64,000 nt of DNA from Gonocerus acuteangulatus (GCA_946811695.1 OX328125.1:38432227-38496226), one strand, 5' to 3'; counted from the stretch's first letter, positions 21,278 to 33,295 are shown. Notes: generated from the sequence alone by a model not told the origin. Numbers and translations: made by a program.

Positions 21278-21474
21278 CTTGAAGTTACTATAAACATTGA
21301 TAAAATCCTGATAATGATCACAAAAAATCATGGAAACCAGTCTTAGGAGGATGTGACTTCTGTGACGTATAACCTTAACCCGATTTCCGCAGGATTCAAT
21401 ACAGGGGCGTTTCGCGGGTAACGTGGGATTCACTTGACCAGTGGCGCACGCCTTACAAGGACCTAGTTTCGTTT

Positions 21475-21540
21475 TTAGCACTTTCCTCCGAAGGAAAGTA
21501 GCTATTGAGGTTGCATTCATGACGGAATTTTTATCCCATT
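21475..21540 (-). mobile_element. Helentron-like 3' end fragment, H8 subfamily
   Basis: TTAGCACTTTCCTCCGAAGG with its hairpin, then TAGCTATTGAGGTTGC, is the reverse complement of the 3' end of H8 at 38350-38406. Only the end is preserved. Confidence 0.65.
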
Positions 21541-21694
21541 AGTGAGCTTGGTCCTAACGGAGGAGACTGGAGCATGTTCTGAAGATAAACTAGGAGAAGT
21601 CCCTAGTATCGAGAGAATTCCGTTTTATGAAATAACATAGAATCTTTGTCAGCCCATGCAAGTGCTAGAGAAGCTTGGGTGCGTCGCATGGTGA

Positions 21695-22745
21695 ATAGGT
21701 AGAGGTAGAGGTAGAGGTAGAGGTAGAGGTAGAGGTAGAGGTAGAGGTAGAGGTAGAGATAGAGGTAGAGGTAGAGGTAGAGGTAGAGGTAGAGGTAGAG
21801 GTAGAGGTAGAGGTAGAGGTAGAGGTAGAGGTAGAGGTAGAGGTAGAGGTAGAGGTAGAGGTAGACGTAGAGGTAGAGGTAGAGGTAGAGGTAGATGTAG
21901 AGGTAGAGGTTTAGATAGAGGGAGGGTCGCATAGTGAATAGGTAGAGGTAGAGGTAGAGGTAGAGGTAGAGGTAGAGGTAGAGGTAGAGGTAGAGGTAGA
22001 GGTAGAGGTAGAGGTAGAGGTAGAGGTAGAGATAGAGGTAGAGGTAGAGGTAGAGGTAGAGGTAGAGGTAGAGGTAGAGGTAGAGGTAGAGTTAGAGGTA
22101 GAGGTAGAGGTAGAGGTAGAGGTAGAGGTAGAGGTAGAGGTAGAGGTAGAGGTAGAGGTAGAGGTAGAGGTAGAGGTAGAGTTAGAGGTAGAGGTAGAGG
22201 TAGAGGTAGTGGAAGAGGTAGAAGTAGAGGTAGAGGTAGAAGTAGAGGTAGAGGTAGAGGTAGAAGTAGAGGTAGAGGTAGAGGTAGAGGTAGAGGTAGA
22301 GGTAGAGGTAGAGGTAGAGGTAGAGGTAGAGGTAGAGGTAGAGGTAGAGGTAGAGGGAGAGGTAGAGGTAGAGGTAGAGTTAGAGGTAGAGGTAGAGGTA
22401 GTGGTAGAGGTAGAAGTAGAGGTAGAAGTAGAGGTAGAGGTAGAGGTAGAAGTAGAGGTAGAGGTAGAGGTAGAGTTAGGGTAGTCGCATGGTGAAGAGG
22501 TAGAGGTAGAGGGAAGTGGTAGAGGTAGAGGTAGAGGTAGAGGTAGAGGTAGAGGTAGAGGTATAGGTAGAGTTAGGGTAGTCGCATGGTGAAGAGGTAG
22601 AGGTAGACGTAGAGGTAGAGGTAGAGGTAGATGTAGAGGTAGAGGTTTAGATAGAGGGAGGGTCGCATAGTGAAGAGGTAGAGGTAGAGGGAAGTGGTAG
22701 AGGTAGAGGTAGAGGTTTAGATAGAGGGAGGGTCGCATAGTGAAG
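21695..22745 (+). repeat. (GGTAGA)n hexanucleotide satellite, plus-oriented block
   Basis: About 1.05 kb of near-perfect GGTAGA, broken several times by a GTCGCATAGTGAA-type boundary motif (about 21685, 21928, 22482, 22578, 22662, 22730). All long frames through it, on both strands, are two-residue repeats (Ser-Thr, Val-Glu, Tyr-Leu) and should not be annotated as proteins. Confidence 0.95.
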
Positions 22746-23324
22746 AGGGTTACCGCGCTGCTTTCCCAGTTTCAAATGATTTGAGGGTCAGTCTTCAACT
22801 GTATTGTTAGGACAGAGGTTGTTAGGATAGTTTATTTTACTAGTTTTTTATCCTTTTTCAATTCATGTAAATTATACTGTTCTTATGAATTGACGATCGA
22901 CTATGTTCAATGTGGAACGAATCTATTTACAAAATTATAAATATAGATTTAAGCTCACCAGTACTATGCAGTTCAGCCACTAGAGCCTTCCATTCTTTGT
23001 CCAACAAATGAGGGTTGTGGCGGTTTTTATGCCTTTTGGCCCATAGTGCTGGACGAATTTGCACCACGATAATTAAATCTGCATTAATTTCACTACCGTT
23101 AATAGTTTTTCACAATTCCAAAACACTAATCTCAAATTTTCTAGAGGGAAAATACTACACAAACGATCACACGTGCAGCAGAGGGTGGAAATGGGTGGTA
23201 GAGGACTTGAACGGACCAATCACGGAGAAAAAAACGTGATAAACCGCGCTGTTGACCGCTCGAAAAAACAAACAATTTGGTCTTTAAAAGCGCGCGGGCG
23301 GGACCTCCTGGAGGCCCGCGCGGT
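22746..23324. repeat. Spacer between satellite blocks, first part duplicated at 23965-24085
   Basis: 22746-22870 (CGCGCTGCTTTCCCAG... to GATAGTTTATTTTA) recurs with a few changes at 23965-24085, so the satellite and its flank were duplicated together. The rest is unassigned. Short frames at 23015-23239 and 23173 onward carry no motif. Confidence 0.7.
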
Positions 23325-23912
23325 ACACCTCTACCTCTACCTCTTCACTATGCGAGTGCCCATTATAAACAATGTGTTTGTGTTACATAGAGGTACCTCT
23401 ACCTCTACCTCTTCCCTCTACCTCTACCTCTTCACTATGCGGGTGCCCATTATAAACAATGTGCTTGTGTTACATAGAGGTACCTCTACCTCTACCTCTA
23501 CCTCTACCTCTTCCCTCTACCTCTACCTCTACCTCTACCTTTACCTCTTCCCTCTACCTCTACCTCTACCTCTACCTCTACCTCTACCTCTACCTCTTCC
23601 CTCTACCTCTACCTCTACCTCTTCACTATGCGAGTGCCCAATATAAGCAATGTGTTTGTGTTACATAGACGTACCTCTACCTCTACCTCCTCATTATGCG
23701 ACTGCCCATTATAAACAATGTGTTTGTGTTACATAGGGGTACCTCTACCTCTTCCATCTACCTCTTCCTCTACCTCTTCCCTCTACCTCTACCTCTACCT
23801 CTACCTCTTCACTATGCGAGTGCCCATCATAAACAATGTGTTTGTGTTACATAGAGGTACCTCTACCTCTTCCCTCTACCTCTACCTTTACCTCTTCACT
23901 ACGCGAGTGCCC
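23325..23912 (-). repeat. (TCTACC)n satellite, inverted block with 54-bp spacer units
   Basis: The same hexamer as 21695-22745 but on the other strand. Hexamer runs are separated by repeated copies of a unit running from CTTCACTATGCGAG through ATAAACAATGTGTTTG to ACATAGAGGTAC, starting near 23345, 23431, 23624, 23691 and 23809. Confidence 0.93.
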
Positions 23913-24180
23913 TTAGAGGTAGAGTAGAGGTAGAGGCAGAAGTAGAGGTAGAGGGAGTGTCACATAGTGAATAGGGTTATCGCGCTGCTTTCCCAGTTAC
24001 ACATGATTTGAGGGTCACTCTTCAACTGTGTTGCAAGAAGAGAGGTTGTTGGGATAGTTTATTTTAGTAGATTTTTATCCTTCACTAAGCGAGTGCCCAT
24101 TATAAACAAAGTGTTTCTGTTACATAAAGGTACCTCTACCTCTTACCTCTACCTCTGCCTCTTCACCATGCGAATACCCT
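23913..24180. repeat. Satellite remnants and duplicated flank
   Basis: Short return of GGTAGA on the plus strand (23915-23960), then the duplicated flank 23965-24085, then another CGAGTGCCCATTATAAAC unit and a short CCTCTA run. Confidence 0.8.
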
Positions 24181-24257
24181 GAGTCAGCCTGCACCGATTC
24201 AGGAGAAGCCGTGAATGGATTGAGAAAGTACCTTTAAAGACGAATGCCCTATTAATA

Positions 24258-24261
<4 letters not shown>

Positions 24262-24313
<52 letters not shown>

Positions 24314-24344
24314 ATACATACATATATATATATATATATACATG

Positions 24345-24420
<76 letters not shown>

Positions 24421-24436
24421 TAGATAGATAGATAGT
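24262..24436. repeat. Compound microsatellite (TA)n-(GA)n-(GATA)n
   Basis: Two TA blocks separated by ATACATACATAT, then about 38 bp of GA and four GATA units. Confidence 0.9.
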
Positions 24437-25295
24437 TAGATTGAGACAACAAAAATAGTTATAAGAAAATTATTTTATATGCAATGTATGGGGCATACAT
24501 AATAAAGCGGCTTCTCTACAAGGATAGGTACTATAGGAAATAAATAGTTAAAATATAAAGTTTATAGAATAATTAGTTACTATCCACTCGTGACGTTGAC
24601 AGATTGCCACACAAAACAGGAAGAATCGAGAATAAAATAATACGAAATCTTTTTTTGGAGTGATTTGAACTGATCGGATTGTTTAATAGTAATAATACCT
24701 TTTAAATCCCTTTTACGCATCATTTCTCTTCCATTACAAGGAGAAAATTCGCCTTCTTCTACGGGGACACAGGGCTGTCATCTCGGATTCACATTGTCAT
24801 CAAACGCCGACTGGAGAAGAGATTAAAGTCGCTTGAATAGGCCGCCAACAAAGGAGCAGCCCTTATTTAATAACGCTATCACGAGAGCTTCTTCTATCAT
24901 CCCCCCGCCGGTGTAAGGCCGTTTCAATAATGCACAAAATACGCTATTATAAGAGGAACAGCCGCCAGCGTGATGCGGAACATATTGGCGGTTTTTCTCA
25001 TTTGGGGTTGGAAGCCCTGGAGGGCTGCTTTATCTAATTATTGCAATCTAATAGAGGTTTAGATTAATTTGTTGGATCAAGATTAATTACTCTGGTAGAT
25101 TAACCTTCAAACTCTTTCTAAAGAGAAACGTTCCATGATTTGTTGTTATTCCAGTTAAATTAAGTACATAAATAGTGTTGCTGATAGAAAATCGGCGGAA
25201 GTCTGGAAAATATTGTTATAGTTAGAGTCAGAATTTATTATTTATTCAAATTATTTAAATGTTAACGTCCATTATTATTAACTAACAATTTTTGG
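24437..25295. other. Unassigned sequence with balanced composition
   Basis: 24,740-25,050 is noticeably less AT-biased and free of the repeat families seen elsewhere here. No open frame over about 60 codons, no tRNA fold and no splice structure that I trust. It could be single-copy host non-coding sequence. Confidence 0.35.
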
Positions 25296-25454
25296 ATGGG
25301 TTATCTATAGGTTACCACCCTTTTCTAGCCAGGATAGGGCTGATGCCTTTGTTTTCTAAAGAAAAGCCACCATCCCTAGTGGGAATCGAACCCACGACCC
25401 TGGGCACGGAGTGATAAGTGCTCACGCCTTAACACTCACGGCCACCGGGTCTAC
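25296..25454 (-). mobile_element. tRNA-derived SINE (family B)
   Basis: On the minus strand it begins GACCCGGTGGCCGTGAGTG (A box resembling Ser/Leu tRNAs, TGAGTGTTAAGGCG) and has a B box GGGTTCGATTCCC. The family-B tail ends with AACCTATAGATAACCC. No clear target duplication. Confidence 0.8.
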
Positions 25455-25509
25455 TAAAATTTATTATAACGTATGATTATTTATTTAAATTTTAATGTGC
25501 ATTATTATT

Positions 25510-25633
25510 AACTAGGAATTTTAGGACGGGTTATCTATAGGTTACCACCCTTTTCTAGCTAGGATAAAGCTGATGCTTTTTTTTTTTTAAAGAAAAGCTA
25601 CCACTCCATAGTGGGAATCGAACCAACGACCAA
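25510..25633 (-). mobile_element. tRNA-derived SINE (family B), 5'-truncated copy
   Basis: The tail and B box match 25296-25454, but the tRNA head stops after GGTTCGATTCCC. About 90% of shared positions look the same by eye. It lies 55 bp from the first copy, same orientation. Confidence 0.75.
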
Positions 25634-25848
25634 TTTTTTCTTTCTAATTTTTTTCACAATTCCTTGTTATAAATTGGATATAATTTTTGATAAGTTAAGG
25701 GAGTATTTAAGCCCATGAAAAATAAAATTGTAAAAAAAAAGTAGGAGGTAGTGTTACCCCTTAAAGCAAACTATTCAGGAATGTAGTCTTCACTACCCAG
25801 CTTTGACAAATGTACTTAGTTACACAGACCCATCGTGACTGACATTTT

Positions 25849-26892
25849 TTCGCGGTTACTCCCTACCTCCATAGGGAGAACCCGCTTATGAGGTTTACCT
25901 CACGACGCTATCCGGAAGTGCCGACTAGAAACTTTCTCGTTTCAGACCCCATAGGTTTCTTAACATATGGTAGGAAAACGAATGAAACCATTTTTAAGGC
26001 GATATCTGTAACCGTTTCTGCGAAAAGTGGAATCAATGATTTTGTAAGTCATTACTTTTTTGTGGGTACATAGAATCGCGGAATTCAATTGAAATATTTT
26101 CTACATCTTGGAAATTAATCATAATTACGATGTTTAAATTTTGGTTATATTTGGAGTTAAGGAAGTATGCGAAAAAATTATTATTTATTTTTCATAAATA
26201 TCTCGATAACGGTTGGGAAATCGTGGTAAGTGGAAAGTGACCATTCAAATGCTTACTAAATTCTCTACAAAAAAGGTTCTGAAGCAATATTCGATGGGGC
26301 AACGTCAATCAGAGATATAAGCGCTTAAAACTTAAAAAGTGTTTGTTTTGTTGTTTTGAAAAGGTTTTTCTCTTTGTTTATCTCACTTTTTAATTGTTTT
26401 TTTTTTGTTTTAAATAGCATTTATCAGTAAAATTAGTATTGTAGTAAAATAAGCTAAGAAACGGTAAAAGGTATTGGTAATAAGTTTGCAGTGGCTGTGT
26501 TAATCAAGATGGCTGTGGCTAATCTTGATGACGTATGCATAGTTTGCTTTGAATTCTCCTTTCTATAAACCCCAACCTTCCTCATAGCATCCAACTGAAG
26601 TTATCGTTATTTCTTATTTTGTAGAAAGATTTAACCCACGACAGAATTGAATTTTATTCGACATGAAGCACTTCTATTCTAACTAGTAAGTTAGAATAGA
26701 GCCTTCTCAGCAGTAGTCGAAGAGTGAGTACGTTTTCAGTACATAATTGTATTGTCTTATACAGATTAAGAATTATCCGCTTCTGTATAAGTTGGCTACT
26801 GTCAGGTTCCTGTGATTTGTGATGCTAATCTATTCCATCTCTTCGAGATGTAAGTAACCGCCCTAAGATGATGCAGTTCCTGTGAGTCGGAC
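25849..26892 (-). mobile_element. Helentron-like element H5, decayed
   Basis: The left edge is a mutated 3' hairpin (CGCGGTTACTCCC...ATAGGGAGAACCC). The right edge is the family 5' terminus (CTAAGATGATGCAGTTCC...GAGTCGGAC). The segment between the hairpin region and the TTCCATTCGTT block, including the (TA)n, is deleted. The 61-codon frame at 25888-26073 is inside this repeat. Confidence 0.65.
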
Positions 26893-27538
26893 TTTTGATT
26901 CTTATTTATTGTTGAGCTTAATTCTACCAACTATTTACAGCTGGAGTAAAGGCTCTTAGACAAACCACCACTATCGCCACATTTAATTTAGCTTTTCCTT
27001 ACAAACTGAAATTTAAGCAGTTTACAACGGTCCACTTATTATGGAACTTGAGGGTCAATGAAGTTATAAACAACTTAATTAATTAAAGCACGAGGGGGTT
27101 AATTACTCCTATAAGATTTCCCTAAACCACTCCTTCTTAAAGCGGCTTCTTAAATAATGTCTAAACAACTCCTCAAGGTGGTTGTAATTGTTACGCAAAA
27201 CGTATTTTGCTCCCTTACAGTCATTAGCCGGGGGGAAAATAAACTGTTTATTCGAGTCTTATTATTTAATGATGGCATTTAAAATGAATCAGGATCCATC
27301 TCGTCGGGAATTACCTCATTCTCCTTGAGGGTATTTTTACTGCCTAATTAGATGTTACAAATTAAGGTAGAGGATTTTCCTACTACCAGGGTTGTTATTT
27401 TTCCATATTTTAAGAAGAGGAATTGAAGATGAATTATTTAGGATATTATTTTTTCAGAGAATCTCTTTCGTTGTAAAATTTACGTTCCTGATTTAGGTCA
27501 CTGGATGACGACTTATTCATTAATGTTGTGTATACATG

Positions 27539-27539
<1 letters not shown>
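26893..27539. other. Gene-free sequence
   Basis: Nothing recognised. No open frame of note. Confidence 0.45.
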
Positions 27540-27593
<54 letters not shown>

Positions 27594-27599
27594 CATATA

Positions 27600-27668
<69 letters not shown>
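27540..27668. repeat. (TA)n array
   Basis: About 125 bp of TA with rare CATA breaks. It flanks the CAGGGTGTC terminus of the TA-targeting element M2. Confidence 0.9.
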
Positions 27669-27669
<1 letters not shown>

Positions 27670-27672
<3 letters not shown>

Positions 27673-30000
27673 GGTGTCTCTTAAATTTCTAGTCATATTG
27701 TGGGGGGTGATAGAGGACCTTTAGGGGAACAAAAAATGTTCTATGACGATTTTCCGAATTCTCACACATAAGGAAGAAAACGTCGTTTCATTGTTTTCTC
27801 GAAACAAAAGTATTTTTTAGAAGAATAATCGTTGTAGCTCCGTCCCAGCTGGTTCTACTAGAAAGCAAGTGAAACCAATCGAAAGCTGAGTAAATGTACT
27901 ATAAGGCTAGTTAACAGTAAACGTAAAAATGAATTGAATATACGTATGTCTATCTTACCAAAAGAAACCTATTCTAAATTTTCTGACATTCTCTTGATAT
28001 TTCTTACCAGCGTTACTCCTCAATGGGCAAGATCTGAGATTTCCGGGTTTCAGAAAAACTTCCTCATTTAACCAGCTTTCCATTCGCGTATCACAAGCCT
28101 GTGTTATTGAAGTATGTGAACGATTTAAGAACAAAAGTTTTTAATAAAAAAAAAGTCCGACTCGCAGGAACTGCATCATCTTAGCGCGGTTCCGTTCTTA
28201 TCCCTAGTCTAATTTGGAAAGATTAAAATATTTATTTACTGATAAGGCATCGCAACTTTGGCGAATCGCCTGAAGATTAAAATAGATGCAGTTATTATTT
28301 TGGTTCCACCAGTCTTGAATGGTCTTGATTTACGATCTTACCTGGAAGGGTCGGTCAACACTAGAAAGGGTCCCGCTAGTTACAAGGTCTTGGAATCTAG
28401 GAAATCAATATTTCTAACAATAAATTGTTTTGTTATTTTACGAAACCAGTTTTATTGTAAAATACATTATCCAACTATAAGCAATTAAGAAATAAAAAGG
28501 ATTAAAAACAGACAAAAAAACCGTTCGAATAAACGAAATCAATTACTTTAATGTTTTAAGCACTTATTTCTCCGATTCACATCGCCTAATTAAAACTTTC
28601 GTCAGAACATTCTTTGTTGAGCATTTAGTAAGCTTTCGAATGGTAACCTTTCGCTTCCCAAGATTTTCAACCGTTTTCGAGATATTAAGAAATTATACGA
28701 AGTTCCCAAAACTTTTCATTATTTCTAGCAATAGAAAATTGGTCTCATTTTACCTATTTTGTTTTGTCATTTTACACAAATACATTTTCCTAACATAAGA
28801 AATTACAAAAATAAAAATCAATAAAAAACTAAGTGAAAGAGACAAAAATTACAAAAAGAACAACAAACACCCGTTCATAAGAACTAAACAGACGCATTTG
28901 AAGTTTTAAGCACTTATTTCTTCGACTGACATCACCTAATCAAAACTTTTAGAATCTTTTCTGTAGAGAATTTAGAAAGCTTTCAAATAGTTTCTATCCA
29001 CTTATGAAAATTTCCCAACCGTGTTCGAGATATTAATGAAAATATACGAAGTTCCCAAAACTTTTCATTTCTGTTCATAAAATATTTTATTCTAACCCTT
29101 CCTTAACTCCAAACGTAACCAAAAGTTTAAGATATTAGTTTTGATAAAATTTGAACATGCAAAAAATGTTTCAACTGAATCCCATGATTTTATGTACCAA
29201 AACCAAAAACTTTATTCAGCAACTATGTTCCCAATTTTCTCGAAAACGGTTAAAGCTAACGCCTTAAAAATAGTTCCATTCGTTTTCCTAGGCCAAGAAG
29301 CCTATAAAACGAGTACTTACAAGCATATGAACTCAAAAATGAAAGCGTTGCGATTTTTTTTGCGCCAATTTCGCCCCAAACGCCATCTTCCAGTGGGCGG
29401 ATTTTGCAACGAACTTCACCTTTCAAATTGGACGACGGATTTTTGTACCAAATTTCATCAAAATCGGACCATCAGGGAAGCCAGAAATGAGCTAACAGAC
29501 AAATATATATATATATATATATATACAAATTTGAACCACCGTTATTTTCGGTCTCTAGGGGTTCAGAAACGCGAAATTTTCTTGTCGGCACTTCCGGATT
29601 GTTTCATTGTATCAACCTTATAAGCGGGGTTCCTCCCTATGGGGGAGGGAGGAACCGCGCTAAAACAAGAATCTGTGAAAAGAAAATTATATTTTTATCT
29701 TCAGGTTATTCAAAAAGCTTAAAAGAAATACTTGTTTTTATAAATACTTACATAAATATTAAGTACATATTTACATAAAACAGTAAAAAAAGTTACTTCC
29801 ACGAAAATAAATAAAATTCCTAAAACAGTAAATAAATAAAATACACATTTATTTTGAAATAGTTAATTACAGTAACTAATACTGGGTGACTGGGACAGAG
29901 CTACAACGATTATTCTTCTAAAAAACACGTTTGTTTCGAGAAAACAATAAAACGACTTTTTCTCCCTTATGTGTGAGAATTCGGAAAATCGTCATAGATA
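27670..30000 (+). mobile_element. M2: TA-flanked long-inverted-repeat element, interrupted
   Basis: Starts TA-CAGGGTGTCTCTTAAATTTC and matches the left arm of M1 (47912-49623) to 28150. It is broken by H2 (28155-29663), resumes at 29664 (ATCTGTGAAAAGAAAATTATA), loses the central part, and ends in the outer part of the right arm at 30000, where H3 begins. The right terminus is missing. No transposase coding is seen. The TA target and CAGGGTG ends suggest a Tc1/mariner-related element. Confidence 0.7.
28155..29663 (+). mobile_element. Helentron-like non-autonomous element H2
   Basis: Full length, from GTCCGACTCGCAGGAACTGC to the hairpin GGTTCCTCCC...GGGAGGAACC and GCGCTAA. It was inserted in an A-run of M2; the empty site is seen in M1 at about 48360-48372 (TTTTTAAAAAAAACATGG). 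The internal (TA)n is short (29504-29525). The 160-codon frame at 29141-29623 runs across the repeat and its (TA)n and has no motif. Confidence 0.75.
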
Positions 30001-30136
30001 TTAGCGCGGTTCCTCCCTCCCCCATAGGGAGGAACCCCGCTTGTAAGGTTGATGCAATGAAACAATCCGAAAGTGCCGACTAGAAAATTTCGCGTTTCAG
30101 AACCCCTAGAGACCGAAAATAACGGTGGTTCAAATT

Positions 30137-30201
<65 letters not shown>

Positions 30202-31617
30202 CTGTTCGCTCATTTCTGGCTTCCCTAATGGTCCAATTGTGATGAAATTTGGTAAAAAAATCCGTCCTCCAATTTAAAAGGTCAAGTTCGTTAACCAGCA
30301 GAATCCGCCCACTGTAAGATGGTGTTTGGGGCGAAATTCGCGCAAAAAAATCGTAACGCTTACGTTTTTGAGTTTATATGCTTGCAGGTACTTGTTTTAT
30401 AAGTGTCTTAACATAAGAAAACGAATGAAACCATTTTCAAGACGATAGCTTTAACCGTTTTCGAGAAAATTGGAAAAATAGTTGTTGAATACCGTTTTTG
30501 GTTTGGGTACTTAGAATCATGGGATTCAGTTGAAACATTTTCTGCATGTTCTACTTTCATCAAAACTAATATGTTGAAATTCTGTTTACGTTTGGATTTA
30601 AGGAAGGGTTAGAATAAAATATTTTATTAACAGACATAAAAAGTTTTAGTAACTTTGTTTACTTTCCTTAATATCTCGAAAAAGTTTGAGAATCTTGGTA
30701 AACAAAAGAATACCATTCGAAAGCTTATTAAATGTTCTAAAAAAAATGTTCTAATAAAAGTTTTGATTAGGCGATGTCAATCGGAGAAATAAGAGCTTAA
30801 AACTTTAAAGTAATTGATTTCGCTTATTCGAACTGTTCTTTTTGTCTGTCTTTTTATTCCTTGTTATTTTTTAATTGCTTATTGTTGGATAATGTATTTG
30901 AAAATAAAACAGGTTAAGAAAAATAAGAAGAACAATTTAATGTTAGAGATATGGATTTCTAAGATATAGCTTTTCAACTGCCTGGCGTCCTTCTTAGGGA
31001 GGGTTGTTTGTCTTTGATTTTGGTACTTAGAATTATGGGATACAGTTGAAACATTTTCTGCATGTTCGAATTTCATCAACACTAATATGTTGTAATTTTT
31101 GTTACGTTTAGAGTAAAGGAAGGGTTAGAATAAAATATTTTATTAACAGACAAAAAAAGTTTTGGTAACTTTGTATACTTTCGTTAGTATCTCGTTAGTA
31201 AAGCTTTAAATTAATTGATTTCGTTTATTCCAATGGTTCTTTTTGTCTGTTTTATTTCTTGTTATTTTTTAATTGCTTATAATGTATTTGACAATAAAAC
31301 TGGTTAAGTAAAATAACAAAAATAATTTATCGTTAGAAATATAGATTTCCAGGATTCCAAGACCTTGTAACTAGCGGGACAGTTTCTAGTGGTAGCCGAC
31401 CCTTCCGGGTTAGATTGTTAATCATGACCTTTCAAGACTTTACTACACACAGGAATGACGTTAGTGACCTTAAGGGTTGACACACCATTATAATAATTAA
31501 TTAAAAAAAAAAGACTGGTGGAACCAAAATAATAACTGCTTCTATTTGAATCTTTCACATTAGACAAGGGATATGAACGGAACCGCGCTAAGATGATGCA
31601 GTTCCTGCGAGACGGAC
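30001..31617 (-). mobile_element. Helentron-like non-autonomous element H3
   Basis: Same family as H1/H2 in opposite orientation. The left edge is TTAGCGCGGTTCCTCCC with hairpin, the right edge GGAACCGCGCTAAGATG...GTCTCGCAGG complement. Internal (TA)n at 30140-30197. Inserted into the right part of M2. Confidence 0.75.
30140..30197. repeat. (TA)n inside H3
   Basis: Same location within the element as in H1 and H2, with a different length. Confidence 0.88.
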
Positions 31618-31655
31618 TTTTTTTTAGCATGCTTTTTAATTTGCACTACCATGGT

Positions 31656-32360
31656 GTTGTGCCTCTGACCACGACTAGTTGTTCCTTTGACCAGGTCGAA
31701 GGCACAACACTCCTGAGAGATTTCTTCATAATTTAACTTTTATGTTATTCTGCTACAACTTTTTAAAAATTAATTAATATTGGTTGCTTTATTTGTTCAT
31801 AAACAATTGAAAAAATAGTAATTGGTATAAGTTCAAACTGACTTTCTCAGTGCAGCAGTTCGAACCTATCGCCCCTTATCGTTCCACTTGAATTTGTAAG
31901 GTCTCATCGAAAATAGAAGGTATAGAAAATATCAAATAGTGGATCCTTCTGACAGTTAAAACGTTTATCGATTGGACTGGATTTTTCAGCATATTAAGCA
32001 TAACATAATATCACTAATAGCTTTTTTAGTATGCTTACATCCTTGTCCTGTATTGATTAAAGTTACAATTAATTACAATATTACTGAATAAAATTTATTT
32101 TCTGCACTTCAGTGTTGCTTTTACGTGGTCAGAGGTACAACACCCCATGGTCAAAGGTACAACTACATGTTGTACCTTTGACCAATGTATGATTGTTTCT
32201 TGTAAAATTAATAAAAAATATTAAATGTAAAGCTAGAACCTTGAAAAAATTAAATATGATATGCAGTAGAATGCTAATTACAATGAAATAAAAAGAAAAA
32301 TTAGGCTTAATATTCAAGCAAAAACAAATTAAATTTTGCAAAGTGGTCAAAGGTACAGCA
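31656..32360. repeat. Cluster of TGGTCANAGGTACAAC motifs in both orientations
   Basis: GTTGTGCCTCTGACCACG (31656), a diverged inverted pair at 31681-31712, CGTGGTCAGAGGTACAAC (32124), CATGGTCAAAGGTACAAC (32146), GTTGTACCTTTGACCA (32170) and GTGGTCAAAGGTACAGC (32342). The outer members form the arms of a foldback of about 0.5 kb. The interior is non-coding. Confidence 0.6.
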
Positions 32361-32368
32361 CCTTCCCC

Positions 32369-32370
<2 letters not shown>

Positions 32371-32405
<35 letters not shown>
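32371..32405. repeat. (TA)n microsatellite
   Basis: Pure TA, about 34 bp, next to the last TGGTCA motif. Confidence 0.9.
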
Positions 32406-32407
<2 letters not shown>

Positions 32408-32927
32408 CATCAGTATATTATAATAATCAGTAATATTTCAATATTTTCTCCCCTCAAGTTATGATTGTCCACGACTCTTTCGCCTCGATTCCTCGATGGT
32501 TTGATGGTGAAATGTACAGATCGGGTCATCCGTATGAATCAATGAGGCGTGGCTAATCCTATCATCACATTGCAAAATACAATGTACAATGTAGACTGTA
32601 ATACACCTTTAAAAAGATAAATAAAGTCATAAAAAAAATAAAAAAAAGTTGTGATATTTCAGATAACCCTTTCTTCTATACTTTAAACACAATTGATCAT
32701 AATGAACCAAAATTTTCAAACTCCTTTATATACCAATTTAAAAAATTATTGAATAACGTAACAAAAAAAAAATATAGAATTATTTTTAAGTTTACAATAT
32801 TTTGAGTCTTTGTATAATTTACTTAAGAGTATTTAATTAGGACTAAATAAATATCAATATGTTAAAATATGTAAATATATTCTATTTTTTGATAAATATT
32901 AACCTTGCTAATGTCCTTATTATAACA
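32406..32927. other. Gene-free AT-rich sequence
   Basis: Nothing recognised. Confidence 0.45.
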
Positions 32928-33035
32928 AAGAAGCCTCATCCTATGTGTGAATCCTGCCAGGAGCCTCTCACTTTCTGCCACATGTTGGAGGATTGCTGAA
33001 CATTCGAGAGATACTTCGGACTTCCTGATACGCGA
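32928..33035 (+). pseudogene. LINE fragment: C-terminal Cys/His motif after RNase H
   Basis: Reads CESCQEPLTFCHMLEDC, then TGA, then TFERYFGLPDT in the same frame. The C-x2-C...H-x4-C pattern with a PLT core is typical of the C-terminus of I/R1/Jockey-group LINE ORF2 proteins. It is short and interrupted by a stop, so it is a dead fragment. A similar motif on different sequence occurs at 45067-45190. Confidence 0.5.
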
Positions 33036-33295
33036 CAAAGTGCATCAGCATCTTGCCAGTACGATAAAATACAGTATACATATACGATTAAAACGAAAAG
33101 GAATTAATAATTAAAATAGCGGAAAATCCAGAATAGTTCTACAGTCGTATAATTGTTCAACCACCTGAAAGAGCAGAATAATCCTGCTGTGGACAGCTCA
33201 GAAATAAAAACTATATCACTTCATAATATGTATATCTACATAATATGTATATCTACATAATATGTGTATCTACATAAATTTGATTAATTGTGTAA
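33036..33295. repeat. Gene-free, with a 17-bp triplicate
   Basis: At about 33224-33280 the unit ATAATATGTATATCTAC is repeated three times with small changes. Otherwise nothing recognised. Confidence 0.5.

Noticed and set aside
21603..22738. Long open frames (up to 275 codons) in the hexamer array
   Set aside because: They encode only two-residue repeats dictated by the hexamer in each frame; opposite-strand frames are equally open.
29141..29623. 160-codon frame in H2 as an element-encoded protein
   Set aside because: It crosses the (TA)n and the 3' conserved part of a repeat that is not open in H1 or H3.
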